From assembly GCF_002950945.1 (NCBI RefSeq), contig NZ_CP012673.1:5889001-5953000 (forward strand): a stretch of 64,000 nt of DNA. Reading direction: 5' to 3'. The notes below the pieces were generated by a model. It saw only the letters and a list, made by a program, of their open reading frames with translations. It ran no database searches and had not been told where the DNA came from. The position numbers were made by a program, and so were the translations under genes. Shown piece after piece: positions 63,122 to 64,000 of the stretch; positions within the stretch are counted from its first letter, which is position 1, and each line of letters begins with the position of its first letter. The DNA is from Sorangium cellulosum (GTDB lineage Bacteria; Myxococcota_A; Polyangia; Polyangiales; Polyangiaceae).

Positions 63122-63376
63122 CGAAGCGGATAGTACGCGAGCGCGGTCGGGCAGGGGGATAGGAGCGATGGCCAGGCTGAGGAAGACGCGGCGCGGAGGA
63201 GGCCGCTGGTGCCGAAGGGGAGGAGGCCGCTGACCCGAACGTGCAGAATTCAGCGCGGGGCGTGGGGAAATTCCTCATGAGTTGGGAATGCTCTTCCACG
63301 GGAGGCGCCGGCGCGCGCTGGAGACGGCGGCGCGGGAGTCGTGATAGGAGGTGGAGCGACCTGCTCACGAGGCCTC

Positions 63377-64000
63377 ATGGAAGAAGCCAGCTTGCGCCCG
63401 ATCCCGCCACCGCACGACGAAGACGACGAGGATGTGCACTGGGCGCTGTCGACCGCGACCGCACTCTGGGGGCGCGGCGAACGGGAAGAAGCGTTGAGAT
63501 GGCTGCGCCGCGCTGCGGAGCAGGCCTCGGACGCCAACGCCGATCTGCGCGCCCTCGAGCTCTTCAAGGCCGCCGCGGAGGTCGCGCAGAAGATCTCGGG
63601 GAGCGACGAGGCGCCGGCGGCCGTCGAGGCCAGCGCCGGCGCGCCGCCGGCGCCTTCCAGCAGGCCGCCGAAATCGACCGTGAGCGCGCCACCCCAGCCG
63701 GCCAGCGTGCGCCCCGCCGCGACGAGCGCGCCGCCGCCGAAGCCGAGCGCGCCGCCGCCGAAGCCGGGCCCGCCGCCGCCACCGCCGCTGCCCGGCGCGA
63801 AGCCGTCGCGGCCGCCGGGCGCGGGCGCGGACTCGGCCCGCGCAGAGCGCGGCGGCGCAACCCCGGGCGCGCCGCCCGTGAAGACGACCTCGGCGATCCG
63901 TTCGCCCGCGGGCGGCGCGACGCCGGGCGCGCCGCCGCCGATGAAGACGACCTCGGCGATCCGTTCGCCCGCGGGCGGCGCGACGCCGGGCGCGTCCGCT
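63377..64000 (+). CDS. Pro/Ala-rich protein, truncated by the window edge
   Basis: An open frame from ATG 63377 to the right edge (208 codons, no stop). The first 80 residues are acidic then helical (WALSTATALWGRGEREEALR). From residue 90 on it is a Pro/Ala/Lys/Ser linker (SAPPPKPSAPPPKPG). At the right edge an about 20-residue unit (GGATPGAPPVKTTSAIRSPA) occurs twice and begins a third time. A short helical module followed by a long disordered linker is common in myxobacterial regulators, but no family can be named. The rest lies outside the window. Confidence 0.6.
   Translation, partial: MEEASLRPIPPPHDEDDEDVHWALSTATALWGRGEREEALRWLRRAAEQASDANADLRALELFKAAAEVAQKISGSDEAPAAVEASAGAPPAPSSRPPKSTVSAPPQPASVRPAATSAPPPKPSAPPPKPGPPPPPPLPGAKPSRPPGAGADSARAERGGATPGAPPVKTTSAIRSPAGGATPGAPPPMKTTSAIRSPAGGATPGASA

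Overview
The window looks like chromosomal DNA of a large-genome, very GC-rich myxobacterium, most likely a Sorangium/Polyangium-type member of the Myxococcota. Reasons seen in the sequence: strong G/C bias at third codon positions in nearly every gene, two eukaryotic-type Ser/Thr kinases and a PP2C phosphatase, two proteins ending in a MYXO-CTERM-like tail (Cys motif, hydrophobic stretch, Arg cluster), a DUF2378/TIGR02265-type protein (a family restricted to myxobacteria), and many lipoproteins and secreted repeat proteins. The species is an inference. I see no rRNA operon, insertion sequence, prophage or CRISPR array.

Layout. 0-2.9 kb: left-truncated BMP-type nucleoside/sugar ABC uptake operon. 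2.95-4.5 kb: a patch of visibly lower GC (about 60% in lines counted by hand, against over 70% nearby) with an orphan Phd-like antitoxin, a gutted vapC remnant and an intact two-gene module of a PIN-domain protein and an unknown 134-aa partner. 4.5-8.8 kb: a large CGCCAAGG hairpin repeat, membrane metallophosphoesterase, formylglycine-generating-enzyme-like protein, aldo/keto reductase. 9.3-16.1 kb: Gly/Pro repeat lipoprotein, a decayed paralogue of a TPR/PEGA/beta-barrel protein, then a Ser/Thr kinase followed by the intact TPR/PEGA/beta-barrel gene. 16.2-25.2 kb: three giant surface proteins (kelch/Cys-rich MYXO-CTERM, thrombospondin-type-3 MYXO-CTERM, OmpA with TSP3 repeats). 25.4-31.9 kb: metallophosphoesterase, PP2C phosphatase, an imelysin/di-heme oxidoreductase pair preceded by a Fur-like box, and two hypotheticals.

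31.9-44.5 kb: acyl-CoA dehydrogenase, GreB, glyoxalase I, a 127-bp palindromic element, a secreted polysaccharide-lyase-like enzyme, DUF2378, a MATCAP-type (DUF1704) protease, and a WYL regulator whose apparent operator recurs upstream of the neighbouring GFA and lactonase-like genes. 44.6-49.3 kb: exopolysaccharide genes (GT4, outer-membrane barrel, EpsZ-like priming transferase). 49.4-56.3 kb: transglutaminase-elicitor-like protein, PA14-like protein, and a 1472-residue CheB-CheR-PAS-histidine kinase-receiver hybrid. 56.5-56.8 kb: tRNA-Val and tRNA-Asp with a recognisable promoter. 57.1-64 kb: an ATP-grasp/GCS2 ligase pair ending in the second copy of the 127-bp element, a Cys-rich lipoprotein, another Ser/Thr kinase, a lipoprotein built of five Tudor-like modules, and a right-truncated Pro/Ala-rich protein.

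How the parts work together: the recurring themes are envelope and surface biology (lipoproteins, OM barrels, adhesive repeats, EPS) and signal transduction by Ser/Thr phosphorylation and hybrid kinases. The least explained items are the PIN/partner module, the pair of covarying 127-bp palindromes placed right at gene ends, the ATP-grasp/GCS2 pair, the Tudor-like lipoprotein and the Gly/Pro/Cys lipoprotein.
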